Shown: positions 39,201-53,654, numbered from the stretch's first letter. The stretch is DNA of 53,654 nt from JBEIJQ01 sp040380145 (GCA_040380145.1 JBEIJQ010000002.1:1-53654); one strand, 5' to 3'. The notes: a model not told the origin generated them from the sequence alone. Program-made: numbers and translations.

Positions 39201-42200
39201 AGATTGACGAGGTCCAGTACAACGGCATCCGGGCTTTCTTGTGCGTATTCAATGAAACCCAGCGAATGGGTGGCTACCCAAAGTTGGGCGTTGGGCGGCA
39301 ACCATTGTTCGACGATTTCTTTGAGCAGCGCCTTTTGGACAGATGTGTTCAGGTGGGCATCCATCTCGTCTATGAAAAAAATGGATTCAGGGTATTCTTT
39401 TCTTCTGAAAGCCCAGTTGATGAGTTGGCCGAACACCTCTTTTTCGCCATTGCTGAGCAGGTCGTAACCGATCTTGTGGCCTCCTTTTTTGAAGAACCAC
39501 TGTGGCGGCCGGTTTTCAAAGGGAGGTCGTATGTCCACGAGGCGGATAGAGGTATTTTCCGAGCTGCCTAGGATGTTCTGCAAGGAGCGGTTGATGGGTT
39601 CGACAAAGTTTTCGATGAAATCTTTTTTGATTTCTTCCCCCGACAGGTACTGGCTCAGGATCTGGGTAGCTTCGAAAGTGAGCTGGTAGATGTCGTTGTT
39701 GAAGCGATTGTCCCGGTCGATGAAGGTGCGAGCGCCGTCTTGGTTGGCGGCCATTTTGTCGGGATCGTAATATCTGATTTCCGGGATCTTGCTTTTGGTC
39801 CTTTGCGCGCTCCGTCCGTAAAATATCCTGTTTATTTCTGTTGTTTTATTGAAATTGAAAAAATTGGGATAAGCCACTTGGTTTCCCAATTTACAGGTGA
39901 CCTCAGATTTTTCTTTGCCCCCGTCGGTCATTTTCAGATGGATGCTAGCATTTTTCGTTCCTTCTTTGACATAGTAATCGAACAGGATGGAGGGCAGTTT
40001 TCTGTCCTTGGGCTGTATCAGTTGGAACGCGTCGAAAACGCTCGATTTGCCCGCACCGTTGGCTCCTATGACCAATACCAATCGCCCCGGTTTGCCATCT
40101 GGCGTAACGGCCGTCAACAAAAGATCGGAAAATCTTTTGAAATTGGTCAAGTGAACGGATTCGACGAGCATGGCAGGGGTACCGCTGGTGTAGGAAAATC
40201 CATCAAATATCGAACGTCAGTTCCACCTCGTCCGAGGTCGGGTGGGCTTGGCAGGTGAGGATCAGGCCCTGCTTGATCTCGGAATCGTCGAGCGCGAAAC
40301 AGGAGTCCATCGTCACGGTTCCGCTCTTGACCTTGGCCATGCAGGTGGCGCATGCGCCGGCCATGCAGGAAAACGGTGCGTCGTGCCCTTCGCGGCGGAT
40401 GGCGTCGAGGATGCTCTCCTTTGCCTGCACGGTGGCGGTCACGGTCTTGCCGCCCAGCGTGGCGACGATCTTGGCCCCGGAAACAGCTCCGGTCGCGGGT
40501 TTGGACGCACTGCCGCCCTCGAGGGCCGTGAACCACTCGGCGTGGATGTGCTTGTCGTCGGCGCCTCTGTTCTTCAGCGCCTGCTCGATGGTTTCCATCA
40601 TACCAGAAGGACCGCACAGGAAATACTCCGTCGGACGGCCGTCGCCGGGATCGTTGGCCTCGATGAACTCGATGGCTTTTTTTGCGTCTATACGGCCCAC
40701 GAGCCCTTTCCAAGCGATGGTGGGTTTTTTGAACAGCCCCGCCAATCCCCCGGCCTTTTCCTGCTTGGGCTGGCTCAGGACATGGCTCACGAAAAACTGC
40801 CCGGAGTAGCGTTTTTCCAACTGTTGCAGTTGTTGGTGAAAAATGATGCCGTCCTCGTCGCGGTTGCCGTACAACAGGAACACGCGGCTTTTCGGCTCCT
40901 CTTCCAACACGCTTTTCAGGATCGACATCAGCGGGGTGATGCCGCTGCCGGCGCCGAACAGGTAATAATCTTTCTTGTGATCGGCGTGCAACGCAACGGT
41001 GAAACGCCCTTGGGGCGGCATGACTTCTATGGTGTCGCCGACTTTTACCTTATCGTGTATGTAGTTGGAAACCAAGCCTTTGTTGACTCGCTTGATGCTC
41101 ACCGCCAGGGTTTTGTCCACCGATGGGCTGGTGCAGATCGAGTAAGCGCGGCGCACCTCGGAGCCGTTGATCGTGAAGCGCAGGGTGAGATATTGGCCGT
41201 GCACATAACGGAAGGTTTCCGCCAGATCGGCCGGTATGTCGAAAGCGACCGTAGCGGTATCGGCTGTTTCGGCCTGAATATGTTGGACGCGGAGGGGAAA
41301 AAAGTGGGTGTTGACCATGTTTGGACGGAAGATGAGGTGATTACTTGCGCACGGTCCGCTGTTCGATCCTTTTTTCGTAGTCGGAGCCTTGGAAGATGCG
41401 CTGCACGTAAACGCCGGGGGTGTGGATTTGGTTCGGATCGAGCTGGCCGGGTTCCACGAGTTCTTCCACCTCGGCCACGGTGATACGGCCGGCAGCGGCC
41501 ATCATCGGATTGAAGTTGCGGGCGGTGCCCTTGAAGATGAGGTTGCCGTGGGTGTCGCCCTTCCATGCCTTCACAATGGCAAAATCGGCGTGCAGCGCTG
41601 TTTCCAGCACATACATCTTGCCGTCGTACTCGCGAGTTTCCTTGCCGTCCGCGACTTCGGTGCCGAAGCCGGCGGGGGTGAAAAAAGCGGGGATGCCCGC
41701 TCCGCCGGCGCGGCAGCGCTCGGCGAGGGTGCCCTGCGGGATGAGCTCCACTTCCAGTTCGCCCGATAGCAATTGTCGCTCGAACTCGGCGTTTTCGCCC
41801 ACATAGGAGGAGATCATTTTTTTCACTTGGCGGTTTTGCAGCATCAGACCGATGCCGAAGCCGTCCACCCCTGCGTTGTTGGAAATGCAGGTCAGCCCTT
41901 TGACGCCCATTTTCACGAGCGCGGCTATGCAGTTTTCGGGGATCCCGCAGAGGCCGAAACCGCCCAGCATCAGGGTCATGTTGTCTTCCACGCCCACCAG
42001 CGCGGCAGCGGCGTTCGGATATACTTTGTTCATTTTCAAAAAAAAATTGAAGGTGAGTGCGAAACGAATTTTTCCCCGAAAAAAGCGGGATCAGATCACG
42101 CCGCCGGCGGCCAGGTAGCGCTCGGCGTCCAATGCGGCCATGCATCCGGTGCCTGCGGCGGTGACGGCCTGGCGGTACACGTTGTCCTGCGCATCGCCGC

Positions 42201-45200
42201 AGGCGTACACGCCGGGGATGCGGGTATGGGTGGTCTTGCCCTTGGTCACGAGATAGCCCGCCTCGTCCATTTCCAACCAATCTTTGAATAGTTCGGTGTT
42301 GGGTTTGTGGCCGATGGCCACGAAAAGGCCGGTGACCGACAGGAGGCCCTTCTGGTCGGTCTGGTTGTTGATCACGCGCAGTCCGGTCATTTTTTCGCCG
42401 TCGCCGACCACTTCGTCCACTTCGGTGAACCAGTGGACGGTGATCTTGTCGTTGCCCAGCACGCGCTCCTGCATGATCTTGGAGGCGCGCAGCGAGTCGC
42501 GCCGCACGAGCAGGTGCACGCGCGGGCAGAGCTTGGAAAGGTAGGTCGCCTCTTCGGCAGCTGTGTCGCCCCCTCCGACCACGGCCACTTCCTGGCCCCG
42601 GTAAAAGAAGCCGTCGCAGACCGCGCAGGCGGAAACCCCGTTGTTCACATACTTTTGTTCGGACGACAGTCCCAGCCATTTGGCTTCGGCGCCGGTGGCA
42701 ATGATCACCGTGTGTGTGCTTCGATGGCTTCTCCGCCGTCGGTCCAAAAGCGGTGAACGGGGCCGGTCAGGTCCACTTTTTCGATGCGCACGCCATAGTG
42801 GATGCGGGTGCCGAACCGCTCGGCCTGCTGCTGCAGGTCTGCCATCATTTGGGGGCCGTGCACGCCCTGCGGATACCCCGGAAAGTTCTCGACATCATTG
42901 GTGATCATCAGTTGTCCGCCGGGCGTTGCACCGGTGTACAGCACAGGCGACATGTTGGCGCGGGCGGCGTAAATCGCAGCGGTGTATCCCGCTGGACCGG
43001 ATCCGATGATGAGGCATTTTTCGGCCATAATCTGAGGGGAAATACGGTGGGAAAAAAGGGTTTCTGTTGGCCCGCAAAGATAGGGGCAAAATGCCGAAAA
43101 AACGAATGCCCCCGAGGGTGTCGGGGGCATTCGCGGTGCTACGGGCCGAAAGATGTGTTCAGGGGCGCGTGAAGCGGGCCAGCTCCTCTGTGCTCGACTC
43201 GAACTCGAAAGCGGAGTTGACGAGGAAGTAGTTGTTGGGATCGTAGCAATAGGGATAGGCGAATTTCGCGAAATCCAAACGGGTTTCCTCGAAACCGAAG
43301 GCGCGCATCATGTCGCGTACCTGGGCGGAAGTGAGGCAGTTGCTCTTGGCCACTTGCTTGGCGATTTCCAAGCGGGTTTCGTCGAAGCCCTGCTCGGTCA
43401 CCTGGGTGACGGCCTGCGAATAGGAACGCTGGTCCATCGGATAGGCGCAACGGCCCTGCGGCTGCTGGGGCTGCGGCGGGGGAGGGGTGCCGACATTCGT
43501 GGTAGTGGTCTGCTGCTGGGTCACGGTGGTCGTGGTGGTCGTGCCGCCCATGTTCATTCCGGGAACGTTCATCGAAATGCCCACGCTCACCGAACCGCCC
43601 TCGCCGTCGGGGACCGACATGCCCACGGCCACCCCGTCGGTGCGCGTGACGGTCTGCTGGGTCACCACGGTGGTGGTCTGCGTGGCGGCCGGGGCCGGCG
43701 CGGGCATCGGAGCGGGAGCCGGCGGCGGGGTCTGGGCCACGGGCTGGTAGGGCAGGGGGGCTTCTCCGCGCCAAGCCAATTTGTAGTCGCCCTTTTTGTT
43801 GAGCTTGATCATGTAAGTGGTTTCCATGTCGTACTTCACGCCGATGTTGGCGTCAAATGGAGCTTTGGCCTGGTCTTCGAAGACGATTTTGGCTTTCACC
43901 CATTCTTGGGTGATGTTTTCAGCTTTGACATTGGTCTGGGCGGTCTGGTTGTACTGCAATCCGTTGATCACAAGGAAAAAACGGTCGCCGTCTTCGGAGA
44001 AAACGACCACGGTGCCCCGTACTTGGGCGGTCAACTGGACGAGACCCGTCAACAGCAGGAAGGGTAAAAGCAAACGTTTCATGAGTGAACGGTTTAGGAG
44101 ATTTTGGAAAAAGATAGAGTTTGTTCAGGTAAAAAAAAGATGTGTCAGCCTAGCGGTGCGCCTTTTTCAAATTTAGGGCCAAAATACCCGACTATTTCGG
44201 AAATTCGCGCAAAGTTTTCGATTTTAACTTTTTCCGAAACCCATCCCATGTGCGGCATCGCCGGAATTTTGCGCCTTGGTCAGACCGGTGCCGCCGACCT
44301 CGGGGCACTGGTGCGCGGCATGACCGACACGCTCCGACACCGGGGGCCCGACGACGCCGGACAGGTGCAGTTTTTTCTGGAAAAAAAGCCGCTGGCTCTC
44401 GGTGATCGGGATACGCCCCAAGAGGTTTTTGACAGTACACTCCCCTGGGCGCCTCGTCCGTATCCCGCCCATTCGGACCGGCCGATGCTGGTGCTGGGCC
44501 ATCGGCGCCTCGCGATCTTGGACCTGTCCGCCGCGGGCCACCAGCCGATGTCCACCTGGGACGGCGCTTTATGGGCGGTATTCAACGGCGAGGTGTACAA
44601 TTATTTGGAAATAAGGGCCGAACTGGCCTCCCAAGGAGTGGTGTTCCGGACTTCCACCGACACCGAGGTGGTTTTGGAGGCGTACCGGCGCTGGGGCAGG
44701 GCCTGTGCCCACCGTTTCGACGGGATGTGGTCGTTGGCCCTGTACGACATCCGCGAGGGCACTTTGTGGTGCTCCCGCGACCGCACCGGCGTCAAACCGT
44801 TTTATTACGCCTTCCCCGAAGGGATGTTCGCCTTCGCTTCCGAACAAAAGGCTCTCCTGCGACTCCCCGGATTGCCCGCCCGCCTGAACTTGGAAGCGGT
44901 GGCCGATTTTTTTCTTTTTTCCAAAATAGACCAAGCCCCGGAGGGATTGTTCAAAGGGATTTACGAACTCCCCGCGGGCCACGAGTTGCTCTTTTCGGCC
45001 AAGGGCGGCTCGATTCCTCCCCGGCCCGTACCTTGGTATTCATGCTCGGCAACGGTCCCGCTCGGGCTTTGGGACAAGGCGCTTTTCCTCGAAAAAGCCT
45101 CCGAGCTGCGATCTGCCCTGGAGCGTTCGGTGCGGATGCGGCTGCGTTCCGATGTGCCGGTGGGCGCGTGCCTGAGCGGTGGGCTCGACAGCAGTTCGCT

Positions 45201-48200
45201 GGTCTGTCTCATGCAGGCCGAAAGGGCGCGGGCGGGTAAATCGCCCGATGGGCTGCATGTGTTCACCGCCGGGGCCGACGACCCCGCTTTTGACGAAAGA
45301 AAATGGGCGGCCCTGATCGTCGAAAGTACCGGTGCCGTTTGGCACCAAGCCGTTCCCGAAGCCGACGAACTGGCCCGCGACCTGGAAACCCTGATGTACG
45401 CCCAGGATGCACCGACCTTCTCGTCGCGGACCTACACCCAGTTCCGGGTGATGCGCCTTGTGAAAGAAGCGGGCATCCGGGTGGTGCTGGACGGACAGGG
45501 CGGCGACGAACTGCTCAGCGGCTACGAACCCCACGAGGCGGCCTTTGCTTTCGATTGTTGGAAAAACGGCCGTTTTACGGATTGGTGGCGGGAAGCCCGA
45601 CAAAGCGCGCTCGGCCAAAAAGGCCACTTGGCCCTCCTCGCCCGGACCGCCCTGAAACACTGCTTGGTGCCCGGACTGCCCGACCGGCTCCGCTGGTCGT
45701 TGTTGTGCCGCAAATTTCCGGAATGGGAATTTCTGTCGCCCGAAATCCGCGAAATCGGCCGCCGCCGATTGGCAGAATGGCGCGAAGCCCCGGTGGGTTC
45801 CCTGTCGGACATGCTCTCGCACGAGTACTTCGGAGGTCCCTTGCAACACCTGCTGCGCTGCGAGGACCGGGCGGGCATGTGGCATTCCATCGAATCGCGG
45901 ACTCCGTTCGCCGACGATCCCGCGCTGATGGAACTGGCTTTTTCGATCCCCGGCGCGCTCAAGATCCACGGCGGTTACCGCAAGGCCCTCCTGCGCGAGG
46001 CCATGCGCGGACTGCTGCCCGAGCCCGTCCGCCTGCGCCGCGACAAAATGGGCTTTGTGGCGCCCAACAACGAATGGTTGCGCGGGCTTACAGCGGTGTC
46101 CGAACAAAATTTCTCTGCCGAGGACGATTTGGTTTTCGACAAAAAAAAGTTGCTGTCCGAAGCGGGCAGGCATTTCTGGGCGCCTCGGTCCTCCGTCGAA
46201 AATTTCCGCGTGTACAAATACCTGGCTTTTTCGGTCTGGCGGAAAAGGTTTCGGGCGGATTAAGGAGGGACCGCGGTTCCCTTGGTGGTCTATTTGGAAT
46301 AATTTTTTTATTGATTATCAAAAAAATATATGAGATTTGTTACTGCGATCGTCTTTTCACTGGTCGCATTATGTGCCCAAGCGCAGGGCATCGAGTTTTT
46401 TCAGGGCGGCTTCCAAGAGGCTTTGGAAAAGGCCCGGGCGGAGGACCGCTTGCTTTTCGTCGGTTTGTACGCCCACTGGTGCGCTCCCTGTCGTTTCGTG
46501 GACAAGAAGACTTATGCGGATTCCTCTGTGGGCGAATTTTTCGACCGCAACTTTGTCAGCGTCCGTTTCGATGTGGAAGACGACGGGGACGGGACCGACT
46601 TGAGCCGTCAGTATTCGGTGTTGGCCCATCCCGAGTTCCTGTTTTTTTCGCCCGACGGAAGATTGGCTTATCGCGGGTCCGGAATGTTGGAGCCCGAGCC
46701 GTTTTTGGAAATCGCGCGCGAAGCCCTCACGGTTGGAGTCGCTTATGTGCGGTGCGCCGACCGCTACGAGGCGGGCGACCGCTCACCGGAGGTGCTGTAC
46801 GGGTATGCGCGGGGACTCCAAAAATTGGGGGACACGCTCTGTGCCCGCGTGGCCCGGGAATTTTTGGAGGCCCAAAAAAACTGGGACGATCCACAAGCGG
46901 TCGAACTGATCGCGGAGCATTTCGGCCGGGTCGGCCATCCGGCTTTCGAACATGCGGTGAAGCACAAGCTCCGTTTTGTCGAAGTTCTGGGGGCGGATGC
47001 CTACGATGATTTCGTTTCGTCGGCGGTGGCCGATACCTGTATCGGCCTTTACGGCGCAAGCGGCCATCTGCCCGAACCCGAGGGAAAGGCATTGTTCGCC
47101 CGTTACCTGCCGGAGCGCGGAGAGGAAATGTTTTATCATTTCCGCGTCCTATTGTACGAGAACTTCAGCGATTGGGAAAATTATGCCGCTGCTGCGATCG
47201 AGTACACGGATAAGTTTCCCGGCGAAACCAGCGCCATCGGCTACCGGAACTTTGCGCAGAATTTTTGCGATTACGTGGAGGGACGCAAGCGGCTCGAACG
47301 GGCGCTGGAATGGGCTTTGGAATCCATCCGACTGGAAAAAATGTATTCCAACTTGGAAACCGCTGCAGCCTTATACATCAAGTTGGGCAAAAAGTCATCT
47401 GCAAAAAAATACGCCAAGGAGGCCATCGAATTTGGCCGTGCCCATGGAGAAGATGTCTCCGGCGCGGAGGAGTTGCTGGAAAATTTGGGCCGAAAATGAT
47501 CTGCGGCATTCGGTTGCGCAACCCCGGCATTTGAAGGGATCTTTTTTGGGCGTTGGCGGCACGGGCGCATTCTGATCGTCGGCAGTGTCCATAGATTGGT
47601 TTGTGTCGGCAAATTTGTCATATTTGCCGCGCTTTTTTTCGGCTGTTCCTTTACCAACAAAGAATCCGCGTTGCGTACCCGGCAGCAATACGCGACATTT
47701 ATTCTTTTATTTTTTCGATGAAGCACAAACACATTTTATACCTCGGATCGGCCGCTTATGCCATCATGCTGCTTTTGGCATGGGTGTATTACAAAGAACG
47801 CGTCATTTCTTTCGATACCGGCTGTCAGTTGTTCGACACCTTGGTAAACACCATTTTCATGACGGACCGTTATGGGGCCGTCGTCACCAGGTTGCTGCCC
47901 GCCCTTTGTGCTGCGTTCGAAGGACCATTTGAATATCTCCTGAGAGCATATTCGTTGAATTTCCCATTGTTCTACTTTGCTTCCTTTCTGGTCCTTTTAC
48001 TGGTTTTCAAAAACCCGCGCCTGGCCCTGGTGCAACTGTTGATCAACACCATGATGGTGTCCCACAGTTTTTATTGGATCCAATGTGAGATAGTGCCGGG
48101 ACTGTCGTATCTCTTGCTGTTTTGGGCAGCGGCGGAAAAAATACTGGCTGCGGAAGAAAATTCCGTTTCGAAAGGGTATCGGATATTGTTCGGCGTGCTG

Positions 48201-51200
48201 GCCCCGATACTGCTGGCCACCATCGTGGTGACATATCCGCTGTTGGTGTTCGGCATGATGTTCCTGCTCGCTTTCTTGGGACTGCGATATCCCGGCACTG
48301 GCGCTTTCTGTTGGGAATCGGGGCAGTATATGTGGTGCTTTTTGTGGTGAAAACCATCTTTTTCGTCTCCATCTACGATCGGGATGCGATGATGGCCCTG
48401 AGCAACATCGTCAAGGTATTCCCGAACTATTTGACCATGGAGGCCAATCGGAAATTCATTTTGTTTTGCGCGACGGATTATTATTTCGTGCCGCTTCTGC
48501 TGGTGGCTTCTTCGGTTTTTTATTGGAAAAAAAAGGAAAAATGGAAATTGTTGCTGGTCAATTTCTTTTTTTTCGGAGTCCTTTTTTTGATCAACATCAA
48601 TCATCCCGAGGGCCGTCCGCAATGGTACATAGAGAGCCAACTGCTGCTGTTGAGTCTTTTTGTTTCGGTTTCATTGGCCTACGACCTGTTGGGCTCCGAT
48701 TGGTTTGGTCCCGTCAGATCGGTCGGCCTGGTCGCCTTGATCGTGGGCGTGGGGTTTGTCCGGATGCAACTGGTGCACAAGGGCTATACCGAGCGACTGG
48801 ATTGGTATCGGGATTTGATCCGAAAAACGGATCTTCCCGAAGGGAAAAAATGGGTGGTGTCCGTGGACGATTTTTCCAATGAGACCAAGTCTAAGTTGCT
48901 GTCCGTTTGGGGCTGTCCTTTTGAAGTCTGGATGCTCTCGACCTTGGAGAGCGGTGTCACGCGTTCGATCGTCATCGAAGAGACGCCGCATGAATTCGAT
49001 GCCGGCATGAGGGACAACAAGGCCTTCATTACCAAGTGGATTTCGATCGGTTATTCCCAGCTGCAATCCTCGCCCTATTTTGTATTGACCGACACGAGTT
49101 ATTATCGCCACTGGTCAGAGCGGTAGGGAGGGATGATTTAACCGGTACAGGGGCCCCAAAGGCGCAGACGGACCAACGGGAATAGCATCTGAGGCTCCTG
49201 CAGCGCTCTTTTGGTACCCTGGGCGGGACTTGAACCCGCACGGCCTCATCGGCCACAGGATTTTAAGTCCTGCGTGTCTACCATTTCACCACCAGGGCAA
49301 CTCTGCAAAGAACAAAAAAAATGCCTTCATCACTGAAGGCATTTTCGAGCGGGAAACGAGACTCGAACCCGCGACCTCAACCTTGGCAAGGTTGCGCTCT
49401 ACCAACTGAGCTATTCCCGCTTGTATAATGCCCGGTCGCGTGGGCTGTTTGCCGTAAGGCGTTGCAAAGATAAGCGCCGCTTTTTCTTTTTTGCAAGTTT
49501 TTGGAGAAAAAAAATTCCCGGAATCGTGAAAAAAATCGTTTGGGTTTGTTTTTCAGCGGATTAAAATTCAAAACCGGATCTGTACCGTGGCTCCGATCCC
49601 GAAAGGAGAGGCGGCCCAAGCGGGCTGACCGGGCACTATGTGCAGACTGAGGTCGTCGCTCACATCGAAATCGAACAAGTGGGCGTCCACGAAAGCATCG
49701 GTGACGGTCAGGATATAGCCCACGGCAAAGGCAATGATCGAAAGTTCGTGCGCCGAGTGGGACCGGTCGCGCTCGGCTTTGAGCGTGCCGGTGGGCAGGT
49801 CCGGATTTTCGTCTAGGGTCAACGGGTCGGCATCCACGCGGTAGAGGTACTGGAAACGCCAGTAGCGGTATTGGGAGCGGCTGCTGAACATCCAATAGCC
49901 CGTGCCGCCGATGATGGCCCAAGCGATGGGGGCTTTCCAGTACTTGCGGTTGTAGATCTGTCCGGCCCCGGGGATGGCCGCCGCGAAAATGGCCGCCCGC
50001 AGGGGAGAGTGCTTATGGACTTTTTTGCGCGGGGCCGCGGGCGTATCGAGCGCCGTGCCGATCCCGGCGGGCAACATCGTGCCTGCGGTATCGCCGACCG
50101 CGGGCAAAGGCCCGAGGGTAACCCTCCGCACCGTGTCCGGTCGGGAGGGCTTGCCGCCCCGTGCGCGTTGTTGGAGGGTGTCGGTTTGGGCGGAGGCCGG
50201 TACAGCCCAGATCGCCCAGAGGATCAGACTGAAAAAAAATGTCCTGGACTGGCAAAAAAGTGGCATCGCGGATCAGCGGGTTTTGGTCATCTTGGCGGTG
50301 GAATGCCAGCCGTCGCCCCAAACGGTCACGAGGTAGGTACCGGGCGCCAATTCGTCCACCCACAGACTGGCACGGGGTGCAGACGGTTGACGGAAAGTCA
50401 ACACGGGCAAGCCGCCCATCGTAGAGATCTGCACTCGGTCGAATGATTGGCCCTGCTCTGAATATACTTCGGCGGACCGGTCGGTCGGGTTCGGACGGAC
50501 GAGGATACGGTGGGTGCGGTCACGGCGGGGCGCTGGATCCAGCCCCGTTAGCCGGTCTATGTTGGCCAGCACATATTGTCCTTCGCGCAAGTCGTTGGCC
50601 ACGATCAGCCCGCTCTGGGGGCCCTGTACGACGCGCGAATAAGACGGGTATTCCTGCCACGGGCTTTGCGGACCCGGCCTCCAGAGCAGAGCGAGGCTGT
50701 CGTCGTTGACGAAAAGCAGGTCGTTGTCGTTGTACGCGAGGGCGGGATTGCCGTTGTACGCGAAGACTCCCCGAATTTGGGTGCCCGTGGGCAGATCGGC
50801 GTGGACTTCCCAAAAGCGGGTGCCGGAAAGCCGCCAGCCGTTGGCGGCGGCCTGTGCGTCGTCGGGCGCGGTATAGTGGTGAGTGGCCCGCAGCCAAGCG
50901 GTGTCGGGCAGGGCTGTTACGTTCAGGTTCATTTTGGCGCGCTGCAGGATCTGGGGACCGGTGGCGGCGAAGCGCAGTTCGTGGAACGATTGGGCGAGGC
51001 ACATCTGGTGCTCGGCGTTCACGAGTACCCACCTCGGGGCGAAGGGGAGCGCAAAGGTGGCATCGGAAAGTTCGCCCGAAAATTCCGCTCGGCGGACCGT
51101 GCGCTGGTGGTTGGGTCCTATGAAGGTGACATCGAGCGGAACCCCGGTGTGGAAATGCGTTGTGGCCAACCGCTTTTGGCGCACCCGGACGGTCGTTTGG

Positions 51201-53654
51201 AAAAGCCCGCCGGTCGGCACTGTCCGAACAGAATCAACCAGATAGTCGGCGTAGCCGGGAGCAAAGACCCAATCATCGAAGAAGGCCGTCATGTCGCGTC
51301 CGGTGGCGGCGCTGAGGCGGTCGCGGAAGTCGGCGCTGCTGTGGTCGTCGAAGGCCGCTTGGTCGAGCGCCTGGCGCAGCCCCGCCCGCAGCAGGGAATC
51401 GCCGAGGTACCCGCGCAGGTTGTGCATCACAGAGGCGCCTTTGTTGTACACATGGCGCCCATAAGTATATTGGTGCGGAACGCCCGAAACGGCCCGGTAG
51501 CCGCCTTCGTCCAAATGCGCGCCGCCCAAAGTGGAAAGGTGGTTGGAGATCACGGCTTCCCGATAGGCCTCCGGACCGCCCGTCCAGCCGGCAAACAGGT
51601 GCTCGCTGTAAGAGGCGATCCCCTCGTTGAGCCACATGTCCTCGGCAGTGGTGCAGGTGGCCAAATCGCCCCACCAATGGTGCGACAGTTCGTGTGCCAT
51701 GAGGTCTTCGTAGCCGAGGCTGCCGTCCACGGCAAAACCGGGGTAGGCAATGTTGGTGGCGTGTTCCATGGCCCCGCTGTTGAACGGCACGATCGAGTAA
51801 CCGACTTTGTTCCAACGATAGGGGCCGTACCAGTGCTCGAAGCACGCGACCGCGTCCGACAGGCGCGCGAAGGAGTTTTTCAGGTCGGTGGTGTCGGCCG
51901 GGCGGGCCACGAGTTCCACCGGCACAGTTCCGCCGGCCTCCAAGGGGAACTGCTGGCGGACCACCGCATAATCCGCGGCGGCCACGCAGGCGAGGTAGGT
52001 GGGAATGGGTTCGTCGAGCCGCCAAAGACGGGTGAGCTGGGTGCCGTTCACGCTTTCACCCACGAGGTAGCCGTTGCAAAATGCGGGGCGGCCGACGGGC
52101 GTGGTGACCCGGAACGAGTAGGTTGCCCGTTCGGTGAAGTTGTCGAAACAAGGGTGCCAAACCCGGCCGTAGTTGTGCGGATCGGCGGCGAAACCGACGC
52201 CGAGGTTGAAGGCATGGCCGGTATTGAAATAAAAACCGCCCCAACCGGACGCGTCCACCAAGGGCTGCCCTCCGTACCAAACGGTGACCGATAAGGTGTC
52301 CGCCGGCCCCAAAGGCGCGGGCAGCTGCAGGTGCAGGGCCGGTCCGAGATGCTCGTACGAAAGGTGCGCGGCGCCAGCCTTGACCGAATCCACGGAAAGG
52401 CCTTCGAGATCGAGCCGCAGATGCTGGACGCCAGGCAACCGCGGCACGAGGCGCACGGTACAGGCTCCTCCGATCCAAGGCGTGTTGAGGTTGGGGATCC
52501 GCAGGTCGAGGTCGTAGTGCAAGATGTCCACGCTGTCGCTGCGGGGATCGGTGGCGTAGGGCATTGCGAGGGCGGTGTGCTTGCCTGCGCGGCAGATTTC
52601 GCCGCCCAAGGTCACCTGGGCCCACAAGGTAGAAAAGCAGGGGAAAAGGGCGCAAAAAGCGGCCGCGGTAAAGGCCCAACGGGCGAAACGGGTGCGCATG
52701 GAAGTCGAATTTCAGACAAAATTAGGTAATCTTGCGCGGAAAAGGCCCCCGATCCCCAACTTTGCCCCCGCGATGAACAAGATCCGAAGACTGATCCTCC
52801 CGCCCGCCCGCGAAGCCAAATTCCGCGCCGTGATCGCGCGTCGCCAGCCGACCCTGGCCGTTTGCCTCGAAAACGTATTCGATCCCCACAACCTGGCCGC
52901 CGTACTGCGCACCTGCGATTCGGTGGGGGTGATGGACGTGTATGTGCTCCAAACCGAGGAGTCGCTGCGCAAGCCCTTGGTTTTGGGCAAAAAAAGCTCG
53001 GGCGGATCGCGCAAATGGGTGGATGTGCATCTGCACACCGATGTTGAAAGTTGTTTCTCCGCCCTGCGCGCGCGATACGGCCGGATCTTGGGCACGGCAC
53101 TCGGGAAAAGTTCGACCGGCCTGTATCAGCTGGATCTGGCACAGCCCGTGGCGCTGGTGTTCGGCAACGAGCACCGCGGACTGAGCCCTGAGGCCTCCGC
53201 GGCCTGCGACGGCCATTTCATGATCCCCCAAATGGGCATGCCCGAAAGCCTCAACCTGTCGGTCGCCTGCGCGGTCAGCCTGTATGAGGCACACCGCCAA
53301 CGCGCCGCGGCCGGGATGTACGATGTGCCCCAGCTCTCGCCCGAAGAAGCCCCACGACCTGTATATGCGGTACCTGGAGTATTCCGATTCGCGCAAAGGG
53401 TGGTTGGAAGTTTCACCGGACGCCTCGTAACGTCGGGGCTTGCCTCCGCCTTGCATGGGTTTCGCGGGGCGACGGGCGGTGGACTGCACCGGCCGGGCGT
53501 TAAAAAAATCCAAACTGCAGCCGCATGGGCGGCATCGCTCCCGACCGACTGTATGAGCGAGCGTTTCTTCCGGACCATCCAAGAGCAATTTATCCCAAAA
53601 TTGTCTTTGGGAAAAATTTCTAATGGCGGCCATTAGAAATTGTCTAGTGCAAAA

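Overview
The window comes from a bacterium of the phylum Bacteroidota, most likely a fairly GC-rich, gliding or surface-adhesive lineage such as the Saprospiria; the lineage is inferred from style, not measured. The evidence is a giant protein with SprB-type repeats and a type-B type IX secretion (T9SS) sorting domain, an M1 peptidase with a type-A T9SS tail, TonB/ExbBD and a carboxypeptidase-regulatory-domain TonB receptor, the families DUF4476, DUF5683 and DUF6150, the near absence of Shine-Dalgarno sequences, and repeated use of the Bacteroidota -7 promoter box TAnnTTTG, which I found at twelve protein-gene starts and at one tRNA operon.

Layout. 1-3.9 kb: purT (cut by the window edge), a TPR protein and purA, all on the minus strand. 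4.0-10.7 kb: a 2250-residue secreted adhesin-like protein. 10.9-12.0 kb: a membrane-anchored endonuclease/exonuclease/phosphatase protein. 12.0-12.6 kb: a repeat-rich spacer. 12.6-16.4 kb: a kup, pseudouridine synthase, nucleoid-associated-protein operon. 16.5-20.3 kb: type II NADH dehydrogenase, glycerolipid acyltransferase and a lipoprotein on the plus strand. 20.3-23.5 kb: a 13-residue-repeat secreted protein, a tiny membrane protein, a methyltransferase and a divergent aldehyde dehydrogenase. 23.5-27.2 kb: a BtuF-like binding lipoprotein divergent from a TonB-dependent receptor. 27.3-30.9 kb: exbB, exbD, two tonB-like genes and yqgE, which would energise such receptors. 31.1-35.0 kb: gyrA and a TPR protein. 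35.1-38.5 kb: murA, pncA, mnmA. 38.5-43.0 kb: an operon running trxB (frameshifted), CoA-transferase subunit A, PaaE-like reductase, ATPase-TOPRIM protein, mnmA. 43.2-49.1 kb: a DUF4476 protein, asparagine synthase, a thioredoxin-fold protein and a frameshifted membrane protein. 49.2-53.65 kb: tRNA-Leu and tRNA-Gly, DUF5683, the M1 peptidase, a TrmH-family methylase and a dispersed repeat.

The most notable item is the AT-rich ATPase plus TOPRIM/DUF4435-like fusion (38501-40171). It resembles a fused AriA-AriB (PARIS) anti-phage protein. Its stop codon overlaps the start codon of mnmA, the enzyme that thiolates U34 of tRNA-Lys/Glu/Gln. Other items are three apparent frameshifts at short C or CA tracts (trxB, a membrane protein, the TrmH-family gene), MurA with Asp in place of the catalytic Cys, a palindromic dispersed repeat shared by 12.4 kb and the window end, a hairpin repeat placed directly after two stop codons, and a possible leaderless mRNA. 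All family calls were made by eye; no database search was run.
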